A stretch of DNA of 64,000 nucleotides from JADJPO01 sp963724535 (GCA_963724535.1 CAVRVD010000017.1:124001-188000); one strand, 5' to 3'. Counted from the stretch's first letter, positions 44,501 through 53,214 are shown. Program-made: numbers and translations. The notes: generated from the sequence alone by a model not told the origin.

Positions 44501-45565
44501 CAGCGGTTGGGCGTCCGGCCCGCGTAGGAGGCGGGCCGCCCTGCGCCACCGGCCCAGTCGGTCGGTGGCCCGGGCCAGCTGGTCGGGGGTCCACTCCCAG
44601 TCGCTTCGGTAGTGGTGGTCCAGCAGCGCCAGTCGGATCGCCATCGGGTCGGCTCCCTCGGCCTGCAGCCGGGAGATCAGCACCAGGTTGCCGCGCGACT
44701 TGCTCATCTTGTGCCCGGTGTAGCCGACCATGCCGGCGTGCGCGTAGAGCCGCGCGAACGGCCATTTACCGGTCAGCGCATGCGCGTGCGCGGCGCTCAT
44801 CTCGTGGTGCGGGAAGACCAGGTCCGAGCCGCCACCCTGGACGTCGAAGCAGCCGCCCAGCTCGGCCAGGGCGATCGTGGTGCACTCGATGTGCCAGCCT
44901 GGCCGCCCCCTGCCCAGGGTGCCGCCGTCCCAGGCCGGCTCCCCGGGCCGCTCGGCCCGCCACAGCAGCGGGTCGAGGGGGTCCTTCTTACCGGGTCGGT
45001 CCGGATCGCCGCCGCGCTCGGCCGACAGGGCTCGCATCACGGCGTCGTCCAGGCCGGCCACGGTCCCGAACCGGGCGTCGGAACGCACCGAGAAGTAGAC
45101 GTCGTCCTCCACCCGGTAGGCGTGCGAGGAGGCCAGCAGCCGCCGCACGGCGTCCACGACCAGCGGGATCGTCTCGACCGCCCCGAGGTAGACCTCCGGG
45201 GGGAGCACCCGCAGCGCGGTCATGTCGTCGGCGAACAGCTGGATCTGTTCGTCCACCAGGTCCCGCCAGTCCACACCGGTGGCCTCGGCCCGTTCCAGCA
45301 GTGGGTCGTCGATGTCGGTGACGTTCTGCACGTAGCGCACCTGGTGCCCACCGTCCCGCCAGGACCGGTTCAGCAGGTCGAAGGCGACGTAGGTGGCCGC
45401 ATGTCCGAGATGGGTGGCGTCATAGGGAGTGATCCCGCACACGTACATCCGCGCCGCAGGCTCGGTCGTGGACGGCGCGGTGCGGCCGGTCGCGGTGTCC
45501 CACAGGCGCACGGTCGGGCCGCGCCCGGGCAGGTGGGGCAGGATCGGGGCGGGCCAGCGGGTCAC
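44321..45565 (-). CDS. mshC: Mycothiol ligase MshC (Cys:GlcN-Ins ligase)
   Basis: Joins cysteine to glucosaminyl-inositol with ATP, the third enzymatic step of mycothiol synthesis; it is a paralogue of cysteinyl-tRNA synthetase. Zinc-site Cys in RMYVCGITPYDATHLGHAAT, which also carries the HIGH-like HLGH; a further zinc region is GWHIECTTIAL; the nucleotide loop is GHKMSKSRGN. 414 aa, right for MshC and shorter than CysS since the anticodon domain is missing. GTG 45565 is supported by TACGCT 6 nt upstream. Its 3' end overlaps the converging DUF2156 frame. Confidence 0.96.
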   Translation of the reverse strand: MTRWPAPILPHLPGRGPTVRLWDTATGRTAPSTTEPAARMYVCGITPYDATHLGHAATYVAFDLLNRSWRDGGHQVRYVQNVTDIDDPLLERAEATGVDWRDLVDEQIQLFADDMTALRVLPPEVYLGAVETIPLVVDAVRRLLASSHAYRVEDDVYFSVRSDARFGTVAGLDDAVMRALSAERGGDPDRPGKKDPLDPLLWRAERPGEPAWDGGTLGRGRPGWHIECTTIALAELGGCFDVQGGGSDLVFPHHEMSAAHAHALTGKWPFARLYAHAGMVGYTGHKMSKSRGNLVLISRLQAEGADPMAIRLALLDHHYRSDWEWTPDQLARATDRLGRWRRAARLLRGPDAQPLLSTVRERLADDLDAPGALAAVDVWVDRALADGGDVPRSPALAAKAVDALLGVALTSATR

Positions 45566-45571
45566 GACCCG

Positions 45572-45577
45572 AGCGTA
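45572..45577 (-). promoter_or_regulatory. -10 hexamer TACGCT, leaderless start of mshC
   Basis: TACGCT ends 6 nt before the GTG at 45565. Confidence 0.5.
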
Positions 45578-45635
45578 ACCGGCGGCCCGCTTGCTGACCC
45601 GTCGGGCGGTCGGCGTCCCGGTGGCCCGCACCCCG

Positions 45636-46496
45636 TCACACCGGTGGCCACGGGATGGCCGGGTAGCGGCCGGGAGTGGGCCGCGGGAACCGGCGGGTCG
45701 CCAGCAGCCGCTCGACGCGGTGCCGGGTCTGCTCCACCTCGGCCTCGCTCACCAGCGCTGCCAGCTGCCCGGCCAGGGACCGCGCGACCCCGGGGTCGCG
45801 CAGGTCGGTCGCCAGCCGCCCCAGCCGTGCCAGCTCCGGATCGCCGATCCGGGCGCCCGCCCAGCCCCACAACACGGTGCGCAGCTTGGGTTCGAGGTTG
45901 AAGGTCAGCCCGTGGTCCACCCCGAGCAGCAGCCCGCTGGTCGGCTCCCGCAGCACGTGCGACACCTTGCGGTCGGCGTTGTTCACCACCACGTCGAACA
46001 GGGCCATGCCGGCCAGCTCGGCGTCATCGGCGTGCGCGAGCACCAGCGCGGTGCCGTCGAAGCCCTCCGCCTCCAGGACCGAGATCCAGCCGTCCGGCAG
46101 GTCGGCAGGAGCACACACGTCGACCACCCCTCCACCGACCAGCCCGCCCTCGACCCACAGCTGTACGCTGCCCGTTCCGTGTGGGCCGTCGCGCAGCACC
46201 GTCGCCGGTACCAGGTGCCAGCCCGCGGCCGCCGACAGCAGGTACGCGGCGACCTCGCGTCGGGCCAGCGTGCCCCGCGGGAAGTCCCACAGCGGCCGTT
46301 CCCCGGCCACCGGCTTGTAGACGCACCGGCGGGTCACGCCGTCCAGGCAGACCTGCGCCAGCAGCGTGGCGTTGCTCGCGTCCACCAGACGGCCGACGAC
46401 GTCGAGGTCACCGCGCGCCAACAGCTCGAGCACCTGGTCCTCAGCCGAGGGGCCGACCGGCTCCGGCGCCGGCGACTCGTTCGGTGGCCGGCTCAT
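45636..46496 (-). CDS. SCO1664-family protein (PI3/4-kinase-like fold)
   Basis: 286 aa. Members always seem to sit beside mshC in actinobacteria. Motifs CVYKPVAGERPLWDFPRGTL, VAAYLLSAAAGWHLVPATVL, DVVVNNADRKVSHVL and LLGVDHGLTFNLE resemble the ATP-binding and catalytic loops (N..DRK then D.G) of the phosphatidylinositol-kinase/HipA-like superfamily. So it may be a kinase; substrate unknown. Start ATG or GTG at 46496, with no clear ribosome site. Confidence 0.85.
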   Translation of the reverse strand: MSRPPNESPAPEPVGPSAEDQVLELLARGDLDVVGRLVDASNATLLAQVCLDGVTRRCVYKPVAGERPLWDFPRGTLARREVAAYLLSAAAGWHLVPATVLRDGPHGTGSVQLWVEGGLVGGGVVDVCAPADLPDGWISVLEAEGFDGTALVLAHADDAELAGMALFDVVVNNADRKVSHVLREPTSGLLLGVDHGLTFNLEPKLRTVLWGWAGARIGDPELARLGRLATDLRDPGVARSLAGQLAALVSEAEVEQTRHRVERLLATRRFPRPTPGRYPAIPWPPV

Positions 46497-46557
46497 CCGG
46501 ACCGACCGGACCGGTTCGGGCGGATCAGGTCACGGCGACCGGGTCGCGGCGTGCGGG

Positions 46558-47127
46558 TCAGCGCCGGTACCCGTTCGACCTGGGGCAGATGTGGCCCTCG
46601 GGGTCCAGCGGACCGGCGCAGAACGGACACGGAGGACGACCGGCGGCCACCAGCGCCAGCGCCCTCTTGGCGAAGGCCCGGGCCGCGGAGCCGGACAGGC
46701 TGACCCGAAGCACCGCGCCGTCCTGTTCCTCGGGGTCCGCCTGGTCCGCAACGTCCTCCTCCTCGTCCGGGCTCAAGCCCTCGGAGAAGCACTCGATGAC
46801 CACTCGCTGGCTCTCCGCCTCCCAGGCCAGGCTCATCGCCCCGACCCGGAACTCCTCCTCGATGGGGGTCTCCAGCGGTTCGTTGTCCTCGGCGTCCGTC
46901 GGCGTGAGCGCCGGGACCGGGGCATTGCCGCCGCTGCGGCGCAGCACCTCGTCGAGCAGTTCGTCGACCCGCTCGGCGAGAATCGAGACCTGGGCCTTCT
47001 CCAGTGCCACGCTGACCAGTCGGCTGCCGAGCCGAGCCTGTAGGAAGAAGGTGCGCGAGCCCGGTTGACCGACCGTCCCGGCGACGAAGCGCTCGGGTGG
47101 GTCGTAGTCGAAGACCTGGCGGGGCAT
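46558..47127 (-). CDS. DUF3090 family protein, 189 aa
   Basis: A conserved actinobacterial protein of unknown function found with mshC. It starts MPRQVFDYDPPERFVAGTVG, has the characteristic FFLQARLGSRLVSVALEKAQ and ends in a Cys knuckle CPFCAGPLDPEGHICPR that likely binds zinc. It lies between the histidine phosphatase and the SCO1664-like gene. TAAGGT 7 nt before the ATG suggests its own leaderless start. Confidence 0.93.
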   Translation of the reverse strand: MPRQVFDYDPPERFVAGTVGQPGSRTFFLQARLGSRLVSVALEKAQVSILAERVDELLDEVLRRSGGNAPVPALTPTDAEDNEPLETPIEEEFRVGAMSLAWEAESQRVVIECFSEGLSPDEEEDVADQADPEEQDGAVLRVSLSGSAARAFAKRALALVAAGRPPCPFCAGPLDPEGHICPRSNGYRR

Positions 47128-47134
47128 GACGACG

Positions 47135-47140
47135 ACCTTA
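47135..47140 (-). promoter_or_regulatory. -10 hexamer TAAGGT before the DUF3090 gene
   Basis: TAAGGT ends 7 nt before the ATG at 47127; its TAA is the stop codon of the upstream phosphatase gene. Confidence 0.4.
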
Positions 47141-47869
47141 TGCCGAGCCGGCGGTGCCCGTCTCGCCGCCCACCACAGCGTCGGAGGAGCCCGCCCGAGG
47201 GCGCCGACGGCGGCGCTTGGCGGGGGCGAGCGAGGCCAGATCACCGCCGGTGTCGTTGACCCGGACGACGAACGGGCGCAGCTGTGTATACCGCACCACC
47301 GACACCGAGGCCGGCTCCACGACGAGCCGTTGGAAGGCGTCCAGGTGGGCACCGAGGGCGTCGGCGAGGATCGCCTTGATCACGTCGCCGTGCGACACAG
47401 CCACCCAGACCGCGTCCGCGCCGTGCTCGCCGGCCACCGCCGCGTCGTGCGCGCGGACGGCCGCGACGCTGCGCTGTTGCATCGCAGTCATCGACTCCCC
47501 GTCCGGGCCCGGGAAGGTCACCGCCGAGGGGTGCGCCTGGACGACGCGCCACAGCGGGTCCTTGGCCAAGTCCTTCAGCCGGCGCCCGGTCCAGTCCCCA
47601 TAGCGGCACTCCCCCAGCCGATCGTCGACCTGCACCGGCGGACGGCGCGTCGCCGGCCGGGCCTCGAGCACTGCGTCGGCGGTCTCCCGGCAGCGCTGCA
47701 GCGGGCTGGTCACGACCGTGGCCAGGGGCAGAGCCGACAGCCGCGCCCCCAGCGCGGTCACCTGGTGGCGGCCGAACTCGTCGAGCCCGACACCCGGCGT
47801 CCACCCCGCGAGGGTGCCGTCCACGTTCGCCGTGGTGCGGCCGTGACGGAGGAGCAGGACGACGGGCAT
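47138..47869 (-). CDS. Histidine phosphatase, MSMEG_4193 family
   Basis: A 243-aa phosphoglycerate-mutase-like phosphatase. The phospho-His motif is LLLRHGRTTANVDGTLAGW, with the partner Arg in TSPLQRCRETADAVL, the acid in DDRLGECRYGDWTGR, and the second His in VAVSHGDVIKAI. The C-terminus is Arg-rich (KRRRRRPRAG). It lies 43 nt after uppP and 10 nt before the DUF3090 start. TACCCT 6 nt before the ATG fits a leaderless start. Substrate unknown. Confidence 0.93.
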   Translation of the reverse strand: MPVVLLLRHGRTTANVDGTLAGWTPGVGLDEFGRHQVTALGARLSALPLATVVTSPLQRCRETADAVLEARPATRRPPVQVDDRLGECRYGDWTGRRLKDLAKDPLWRVVQAHPSAVTFPGPDGESMTAMQQRSVAAVRAHDAAVAGEHGADAVWVAVSHGDVIKAILADALGAHLDAFQRLVVEPASVSVVRYTQLRPFVVRVNDTGGDLASLAPAKRRRRRPRAGSSDAVVGGETGTAGSA

Positions 47870-47875
47870 CCCCCG

Positions 47876-47881
47876 AGGGTA
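47876..47881 (-). promoter_or_regulatory. -10 hexamer TACCCT before the phosphatase gene
   Basis: TACCCT ends 6 nt before the ATG; the GGGGG in between could alternatively act as a poor ribosome site. Confidence 0.4.
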
Positions 47882-47912
47882 CGGGGCCGATCGACGAGCG
47901 CGGCGTCTGGAC

Positions 47913-48752
47913 TCAGGTGGCGCTGAGCCAGCCGGCTGCCAGTGCCACGAACAGGGCCAGGCCCAGCGCCACCCGGTAGCCGACGAACAGGGTGATCGGA
48001 TGGCGGGCGACGAACCGCAGCAGCCAGGCGATCGATGCGTAGGCGACGACGAAGCTCACCGCCGTCCCGACGGCCAACGGTCCCAAGCCCACCACCGCCG
48101 TGTCCACCGAGCTCATCTCGAACAGCCCGGCGCCGGTCAGAGCCGGGATGGCCAGGAAGAACGACAGCCGGGTGGCGGTCACGCGGTCGATGTCCTGGAG
48201 GAGGCCGGCGCTGATCGTGGCTCCGGACCGGGATACGCCGGGGACCAGTGAGAAGCACTGCACAAGCCCGATCACCAGCACGTGCCGCAGGGTGAGGTCG
48301 GCCTCAGTGAGCTTCTGCCGGCCACGCTTCTCGGCGAGATACATGACCGCACTCCAGGCCAGGAGCCCGGCGGCCACCACCCACAGGCTGCGCAGCGGGC
48401 CGGTGATCACGTCCCGCAGGGTGTACCCGGCCACCGCCACCGGCAGCGACCCGGCGATGACGTACCAGGCGAACCGGTAGTCACGGTGCTCGCGGCCGGT
48501 CGCCGAGGCCAGGCCGCGGAACCAGGCTCCGCCGAGCCGGGCGATGTCTCGCCAGAAGTACAGGAACGTCGCGCCGATCGCACCCAGCTGGATGATGGCG
48601 GTGAAGGCCGTGACCGCCCGATCGTCGACGGGCAGACCGAGCAGCTTCTCGGCAATGGTCAGGTGCCCGGTGCTGGAGACCGGGAGGAACTCGGTCAGGC
48701 CCTCGACGATCCCGAGGATGACGGCGTCGAGGTAGTCCAGGCTCACGCTCAC
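47913..48752 (-). CDS. uppP: Undecaprenyl-diphosphatase UppP
   Basis: Dephosphorylates undecaprenyl pyrophosphate so the lipid carrier can be reused in cell-wall synthesis; it also gives bacitracin tolerance (BacA family). Signature motifs are GLTEFLPVSSTGHL near the N-terminus and LVPGVSRSGATISAGL near residue 170, in an eight-helix protein of 279 aa. The GTG overlaps the LLM gene stop by 4 nt, so the two are co-translated. Confidence 0.97.
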   Translation of the reverse strand: MSVSLDYLDAVILGIVEGLTEFLPVSSTGHLTIAEKLLGLPVDDRAVTAFTAIIQLGAIGATFLYFWRDIARLGGAWFRGLASATGREHRDYRFAWYVIAGSLPVAVAGYTLRDVITGPLRSLWVVAAGLLAWSAVMYLAEKRGRQKLTEADLTLRHVLVIGLVQCFSLVPGVSRSGATISAGLLQDIDRVTATRLSFFLAIPALTGAGLFEMSSVDTAVVGLGPLAVGTAVSFVVAYASIAWLLRFVARHPITLFVGYRVALGLALFVALAAGWLSAT

Positions 48753-49813
48753 TCGAGTACCCCGGCGACCTCCGCCGCCTCGGCGACGGTGCGCAGGGTC
48801 TCCATCCGTGGTTCCAGCCCGGTGGCAGCCGGGCTGACACTCAGAGTGGTCACGCCCACCTCGGCGTAGGCCTGGATCCGCTCGGCGATCCGGGCCCGGT
48901 CGCCCAGCAGGCTGGTGGCGTCGATCAGCTCCACCGGCAGCGCCGCCGCCGCCTCCCGCGGCTGCTGGTCCAGGAACAGGTCCTGGACGGTCTGGGCCGC
49001 CTGCTCGAACCCCATTCGTCGGACCAGGGCGTTGTAGAAGTTCTGCTGCCGGCTGCCCATCCCGCCGACGTAGAGCGCGGTGTAACCGCGCAGTGCGTCA
49101 GCGGCCCGGGCGACATCGGTGTCAATGCTGACTCCCACCGTCGGGACGACGTCGAAACCGGCCATCGCATCGCCGTCCTGGCCCGCCCCGGCACCTTGGC
49201 GGGCCTGGCGGATCGGGTCCAGGGACAGGGCCGCGTGCTCGGGGCTGAAGAAGATGGCGAGCCAGCCGTCGGCGATCTCGCCGGCCAGCGCCAGGCTCTT
49301 CGGCCCCACCGCGGCCAGGTAGACGGGGATGTGCTTGCGGACCGTCCGCACGGTCAGGTGCAGCGGCTTGCCGGGCCCGTCCGGCAGCGGCAGCGTGAAG
49401 TGCTCACCGGCGTAGCTGACCCGCTGCCGGCTCAAGGCCATCCGGACGATCTCGACGTACTCGCGGGTCCGGCCGAGCGGTTTGGCGAACCGAACGCCGT
49501 GCCAGCCCTCGGAGACCTGCGGCCCGCTCACCCCCAGCCCGAGACGGAACCGTCCACCCGACAGGGTGTCCAGGGTGGCTGCGGTCATGGCGGTCATCGC
49601 GGGGCTGCGCGCCGGGATCTGCATGACCGCGGCGCCCACGTCGATCTGCCGGGTGTGCGCCGCCACCCAGGCCAGCACCGTAGGAACGTCGGACCCATAG
49701 GCCTCCGCCGCCCAGCACACGGCGTACCCGAGCCGGTCGGCCTCCTGGGCCAGCGCCAGGTTGTCCGCGTCGTTCGGTCCGCCCCAGTATCCGAGATTCA
49801 ATCCGAGCCGCAC
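48749..49813 (-). CDS. LLM-class F420-dependent oxidoreductase
   Basis: A 354-aa luciferase-like TIM-barrel enzyme, probably using coenzyme F420. It starts MRLGLNLGYWGGPNDADNLA, with AEAYGSDVPTVLAWVAAHT, LGVSGPQVSEGWHGVRFAKP and PVYLAAVGPKSLALAGEIAD, all typical of the F420 LLM subgroup. The GTG at 49813 is supported by TAGGCT 7 nt upstream. First gene of the unit leading into uppP. Substrate unknown. Confidence 0.93.
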   Translation of the reverse strand: MRLGLNLGYWGGPNDADNLALAQEADRLGYAVCWAAEAYGSDVPTVLAWVAAHTRQIDVGAAVMQIPARSPAMTAMTAATLDTLSGGRFRLGLGVSGPQVSEGWHGVRFAKPLGRTREYVEIVRMALSRQRVSYAGEHFTLPLPDGPGKPLHLTVRTVRKHIPVYLAAVGPKSLALAGEIADGWLAIFFSPEHAALSLDPIRQARQGAGAGQDGDAMAGFDVVPTVGVSIDTDVARAADALRGYTALYVGGMGSRQQNFYNALVRRMGFEQAAQTVQDLFLDQQPREAAAALPVELIDATSLLGDRARIAERIQAYAEVGVTTLSVSPAATGLEPRMETLRTVAEAAEVAGVLE

Positions 49814-49820
49814 AGGTCGG

Positions 49821-49826
49821 AGCCTA
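49821..49826 (-). promoter_or_regulatory. -10 hexamer TAGGCT, leaderless start of the LLM-uppP unit
   Basis: TAGGCT ends 7 nt before the GTG at 49813, in a 78-bp divergent promoter region shared with the aldo/keto reductase. A weak CTGACC lies 19 nt upstream. Confidence 0.5.
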
Positions 49827-49877
49827 GCGCCGACGACGCACGCTCGGTCAGTGGGCACGGGCGCCGGCGCGGCCCGG

Positions 49878-49883
49878 TAGGTT
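49878..49883 (+). promoter_or_regulatory. -10 hexamer TAGGTT before the aldo/keto reductase
   Basis: TAGGTT ends 8 nt before the GTG at 49892. Confidence 0.45.
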
Positions 49884-49891
49884 CTGCGGTC

Positions 49892-50836
49892 GTGGAGTCT
49901 CGCCTGGTCGGTCGCAGCGGACTGATGGTCTCCCGGCTCGGGTTGGGCACCTTGACCTGGGGGCGGGACGTCGACGAGGTCGACGCCGCCGACCTGTTGA
50001 AGTGCTTCCTGGACGCCGGCGGCACGCTGGTCGACACCGCGGCGTCCTACGGTGAGGGCGCCGCCGAGGAGCTTCTCGGCTCGGTGCTGGCCGGAACGGC
50101 CCCGCGTGAGGATGTGGTGCTGTGCACCAAGGCGGGCGCCTCCTGGCACCGCGGCACGCCGTCCACGTTCCCGTCCCGGACCCGGTTGCTGGCCGACCTG
50201 GACGGCTCCTTGCAGCGTCTGGGCACCGACTACGTCGACCTGTGGCTGGTCCGCGGCTGGAGCGAGGCGGTACCGATCGCCGAGACGCTGTCCGCCCTCG
50301 AGGTGGCGGTGACCTCCGGACGGGTCCGCTACGTCGGGGTGTCGAACTACACCGGCTGGCAGCTGGCCCAGGCCGCCACCCTGGCCGGTCTGACCGGACC
50401 CGGGCTGGTCGCGGCCCAGACCGAGTACTCGCTGATGCACCGCGATCCCGAACGCGAGCTGCTGCCCGCGGCCCGGGCCCTGGAGGTCGGTGCGCTGGCC
50501 TGGTCTCCGCTGGGACGTGGCGTGCTCAGCGGCAAGTATCGCAGTGGCACCCCGACCGACTCCCGCGGCGCGACCGCGCACCTGTCCGGGTTCGTCAACG
50601 CCTACCTCACCGCCCGCGGACGGCGCGTGGTCGACGCCGTGGTCACTGCCGCGCAGGGGCTCGGCTGCTCACCGGTCGATGTCGCCCTGGCCTGGGTGCG
50701 CGAGCGGACCCCGGTCGCTTCGCTCCTGCTCGGCGCCCGGACCAGCACCCAGCTTCAGGAGTGCCTGGTCAGCGACGAGGTCGACCTGCCCGCCGAGATC
50801 GTCTCGGCCCTGGACGAGGTCTCCGGCACCGGCTGA
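49892..50836 (+). CDS. Aldo/keto reductase, 314 aa
   Basis: An NADPH-dependent TIM-barrel oxidoreductase. The catalytic tetrad is recognisable: Asp/Tyr in LVDTAASYGEGAAEEL and Lys in VVLCTKAGASW. In place of the usual DLxQxH the sequence reads YVDLWLVRGWSE, so the active-site His appears to be replaced by Arg. The cofactor part has LAWSPLGRGVLSGKYRSG and SLLLGARTSTQLQE. GTG start. This reading is certain at family level; the change may shift substrate use. Confidence 0.92.
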   Translation: MESRLVGRSGLMVSRLGLGTLTWGRDVDEVDAADLLKCFLDAGGTLVDTAASYGEGAAEELLGSVLAGTAPREDVVLCTKAGASWHRGTPSTFPSRTRLLADLDGSLQRLGTDYVDLWLVRGWSEAVPIAETLSALEVAVTSGRVRYVGVSNYTGWQLAQAATLAGLTGPGLVAAQTEYSLMHRDPERELLPAARALEVGALAWSPLGRGVLSGKYRSGTPTDSRGATAHLSGFVNAYLTARGRRVVDAVVTAAQGLGCSPVDVALAWVRERTPVASLLLGARTSTQLQECLVSDEVDLPAEIVSALDEVSGTG

Positions 50837-50868
50837 GGGGCTTCCGGCGCGGCCCCTGGGTCCCTCGG

Positions 50869-51312
50869 CTACAGCGGCAGGTCGTGCCGGGCGCCGGTCC
50901 CGTCCGGCGAGGCCTCGGACACCTCGGAGTCCTCGTCGTCGGAGTCTTCGTCGTCCTCGTCGTCCTCGTCGTCCTCGGAGTCCTCGTCCTCGTCGTCCTC
51001 GGAGTCCTCGTCCTCGTCGTCCTCGGAGTCCTCGTCGTCGAGATCGATCACGTCGTCGTCGTCGAAGTCGTCGAGCTCCTCGTCCTCGTCGAGCTCGTCG
51101 GCGTCCTCGGAGTCGTCGTACAGAACGAAGGGAGTGACCTCGTCATAGGCGGTGTACAGCGCCTCGTCATAGGTCTCGAAGGCATCGGCCAGGGTCTGAT
51201 ACGCCGAGACCACCGCAGGGTCCGCCTCCCCCTGCCGCCGGCTCGCTGCCAGCAGGTGCGCCTCGAGCGCCGCGGTGAGCCGGTCCAGCGCAGCCCGAGG
51301 ATCCGTCGTCAT
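50869..51312 (-). CDS. Acidic repeat protein ('primosomal protein'-like), 147 aa
   Basis: The N-terminal 65 residues form a helical domain (MTTDPRAALDRLTAALEAHL, then FETYDEALYTAYDEV). The rest is almost only Asp, Glu and Ser, with the unit EDSEDDED repeated. Related actinobacterial genes are often labelled primosomal protein, without evidence I know of. ATG 51312 is preferred to longer starts by comparison with that helical N-terminus. Highly acidic, disordered, probably nucleic-acid-mimicking or protein-binding. Confidence 0.75.
   Translation of the reverse strand: MTTDPRAALDRLTAALEAHLLAASRRQGEADPAVVSAYQTLADAFETYDEALYTAYDEVTPFVLYDDSEDADELDEDEELDDFDDDDVIDLDDEDSEDDEDEDSEDDEDEDSEDDEDDEDDEDSDDEDSEVSEASPDGTGARHDLPL
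50971..51039. repeat. 24-bp tandem repeat in the acidic gene
   Basis: Units at 50971-50994 and 50995-51018 are identical, and a third, shortened copy runs 51019-51039. They encode EDSEDDED repeats on the minus strand. Exact identity implies recent slippage. Confidence 0.85.
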
Positions 51313-51376
51313 GACATGACCGTAGCGGTTCGGGGTGACGCCGTGATGACATGGAGGCGATGACGGAGCTGTGTCG

Positions 51377-51625
51377 ATGATCGACCCCACCATCGCGCCC
51401 ACGCTGCGCCGGGTCGATCCGTTGCCCGAGGACCTGCCCGGCGGCGACTACGAGTACCGGATGATGGTGCTGCCCAGGCCTGTCGGCCGGACCCAGGTGC
51501 AGCGGCTGCTCGCCGAGCTCGCTGAGCAGGAGCACTGGGAGGTGGCCCAGGTGCGGCTGACCTGGGGCGGAATGCGGCGGGTGTGGGTGCGGCGCCGGAT
51601 CATCCGGGTGGTCCGGACGGCATGA
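51377..51625 (+). CDS. DUF5703-like small protein, 82 aa
   Basis: A small basic cytosolic protein, MIDPTIAPTLRRVDPLPEDL then GDYEYRMMVLPRPVGRTQVQ, ending in WGGMRRVWVRRRIIRVVRTA. It matches what I recall of actinobacterial DUF5703 proteins. The ATG at 51377 has GGAG 8 nt upstream; a GTG lies two codons earlier. Role unknown. It diverges from the acidic protein gene. Confidence 0.75.
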   Translation: MIDPTIAPTLRRVDPLPEDLPGGDYEYRMMVLPRPVGRTQVQRLLAELAEQEHWEVAQVRLTWGGMRRVWVRRRIIRVVRTA

Positions 51626-51705
51626 GGACGCGATGACGGCCGGTCGGGCGAGCGAGCTGGGGCTACCCGGTTGTCACCGCCGCGCTGGCCTCGAGCGGTC
51701 CGGCC

Positions 51706-53058
51706 TCAGCTGGTCTCGACGAACCGCCGCAGCACCCGGACGCCGAACCGCAGCGCGTTCAGCGGGACCCGCTCGTCGATTCCGTGGAACATGCCGGCGA
51801 AGTCCAGCCCGGCCGGCAGACGCAGCGGCGCGAACCCGTACCCGGTGATCCCCAGCTCGGCGAACGCCTTGTTGTCGGTGCCACCGGACAGGCAGTAGGG
51901 CAGGACGGCACAGCCGGGGTCCTCGTCGGCCAGGGCCTGGGTCATCGCCTCGACGAGGTCGCCGGCGAACGGCACCTCTAGGGAGATGGCCTGCTCCACC
52001 ACCTCGACGTCCACCTCCTCGCCGGCCAGCTCCCGAACGGTCTCGACGAGCTCGTCGAACCGCCCCGGCAGGTAGCGCCCGTCGACCAGGGCCGTGGCCG
52101 TGCCAGGAATCACGTTGTGCTTGTACCCCGCCTCGAGCACGGTCGGGTTGGTCGTGTTGCGGATGATCGCCCCGATCCACGCCGCCGTGTTGCCCAGCGC
52201 CGCGACCAGGGCATCGGTGTCGTGGACCGGCAGCTGGACACCGGTGATCTCCGCGACCCCGTCGAGGAACTCGCGGACCGTCGGCGTGATCTCCACCGGC
52301 CAGGTGTGCTCGCCGACCCGGGTCACCGCGGCGGCCAACCGGGTGACGGCGTTGTCGGAGTTGATCTGCGAGCCGTGCCCGGCCCGGCCGTGCGCGACCA
52401 GGCGCAGCCAGGCGATGCCCTTCTCGGCGGTCTGCAGCAGGTAGAGCCGGCGTCCGGCCAGCTCGACCGAGAACCCGCCGACCTCGCTGACCGCCTCGGT
52501 CACGCCGTCCAACAGGTGGGCGTGCTCGCGGACGACGTACCGCGCCCCGTAGTTGCCGCCCGACTCCTCATCGGCCAGGAACGCAACCACGAGGTCCCGC
52601 GGTGGCTTCCGGCCACTGCGGGCCAGCTCGCGGACCACGGCGAGGATCATTGCGTCCATATCCTTCATGTCGACCGCGCCGCGACCCCAGACACACTCGT
52701 CGCGGACGTCGGCCGAGAACGGATCGACCTGCCAGTCCGAGGCCTGCGCCGGGACGACGTCCAGATGGCCGTGCAGCAACAGCGCCGGCCGGCTCGGATC
52801 GGCACCGGCCAGCCGGGTGACCAGGCTGGTCCGCCCGGGGGCGGACTCGACGACGGTGGGCTCCAGCCCGACCTCGGCGAACCACTCGGCGACCAGCTCG
52901 GCGGCCTTGCGCTCGCCTGGTCCAGAGTTGTCGCCGTAGTTGGAGGTGTCGATCCGGATCAGCTGGCGGCACAGGTCGACGACCTCGTCCTCGGCGTTCG
53001 CGGCCTTCGCAGTGTCGTCCGGCGCCGGGGTGGGGTGGTTGGTCGGCTGGTTCACCAC
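51706..53058 (-). CDS. M20 family metallopeptidase (ArgE/DapE-like), 450 aa
   Basis: A zinc exopeptidase or deacylase. Metal ligands appear in ALLLHGHLDVVP (His, Asp), VWGRGAVDMKDMDAMIL (Asp), FLADEESGGNYGARY (Glu-Glu), and the C-terminal AGMFHGIDERVP (His). The dimerisation domain lies at about 205-325. The GTG pair at 53058/53055 follows GGAGG; 53055 has the better spacing (6 nt). Substrate not predictable. It is transcribed away from the tRNA gene. Confidence 0.93.
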   Translation of the reverse strand: MVNQPTNHPTPAPDDTAKAANAEDEVVDLCRQLIRIDTSNYGDNSGPGERKAAELVAEWFAEVGLEPTVVESAPGRTSLVTRLAGADPSRPALLLHGHLDVVPAQASDWQVDPFSADVRDECVWGRGAVDMKDMDAMILAVVRELARSGRKPPRDLVVAFLADEESGGNYGARYVVREHAHLLDGVTEAVSEVGGFSVELAGRRLYLLQTAEKGIAWLRLVAHGRAGHGSQINSDNAVTRLAAAVTRVGEHTWPVEITPTVREFLDGVAEITGVQLPVHDTDALVAALGNTAAWIGAIIRNTTNPTVLEAGYKHNVIPGTATALVDGRYLPGRFDELVETVRELAGEEVDVEVVEQAISLEVPFAGDLVEAMTQALADEDPGCAVLPYCLSGGTDNKAFAELGITGYGFAPLRLPAGLDFAGMFHGIDERVPLNALRFGVRVLRRFVETS

Positions 53059-53164
53059 GGTCCTCCTGCAACTCGCAGACCCATGGGCCGACGGGCCTGA
53101 TGACCGCCACGCTAGCCGCCCGCACCGCCCGTTCGGTGGTTCGGGCCGTTCGGGTGCTGCGTGA

Positions 53165-53170
53165 TAGCCT
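53165..53170 (+). promoter_or_regulatory. -10 hexamer TAGCCT upstream of tRNA-Leu
   Basis: TAGCCT ends 44 nt before the mature 5' end of the tRNA. No clear -35. Confidence 0.35.
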
Positions 53171-53214
53171 CGGCTGCGCCGATCGGCCTGGTCAGGTCGG
53201 GCTCGGCAAGCCCT

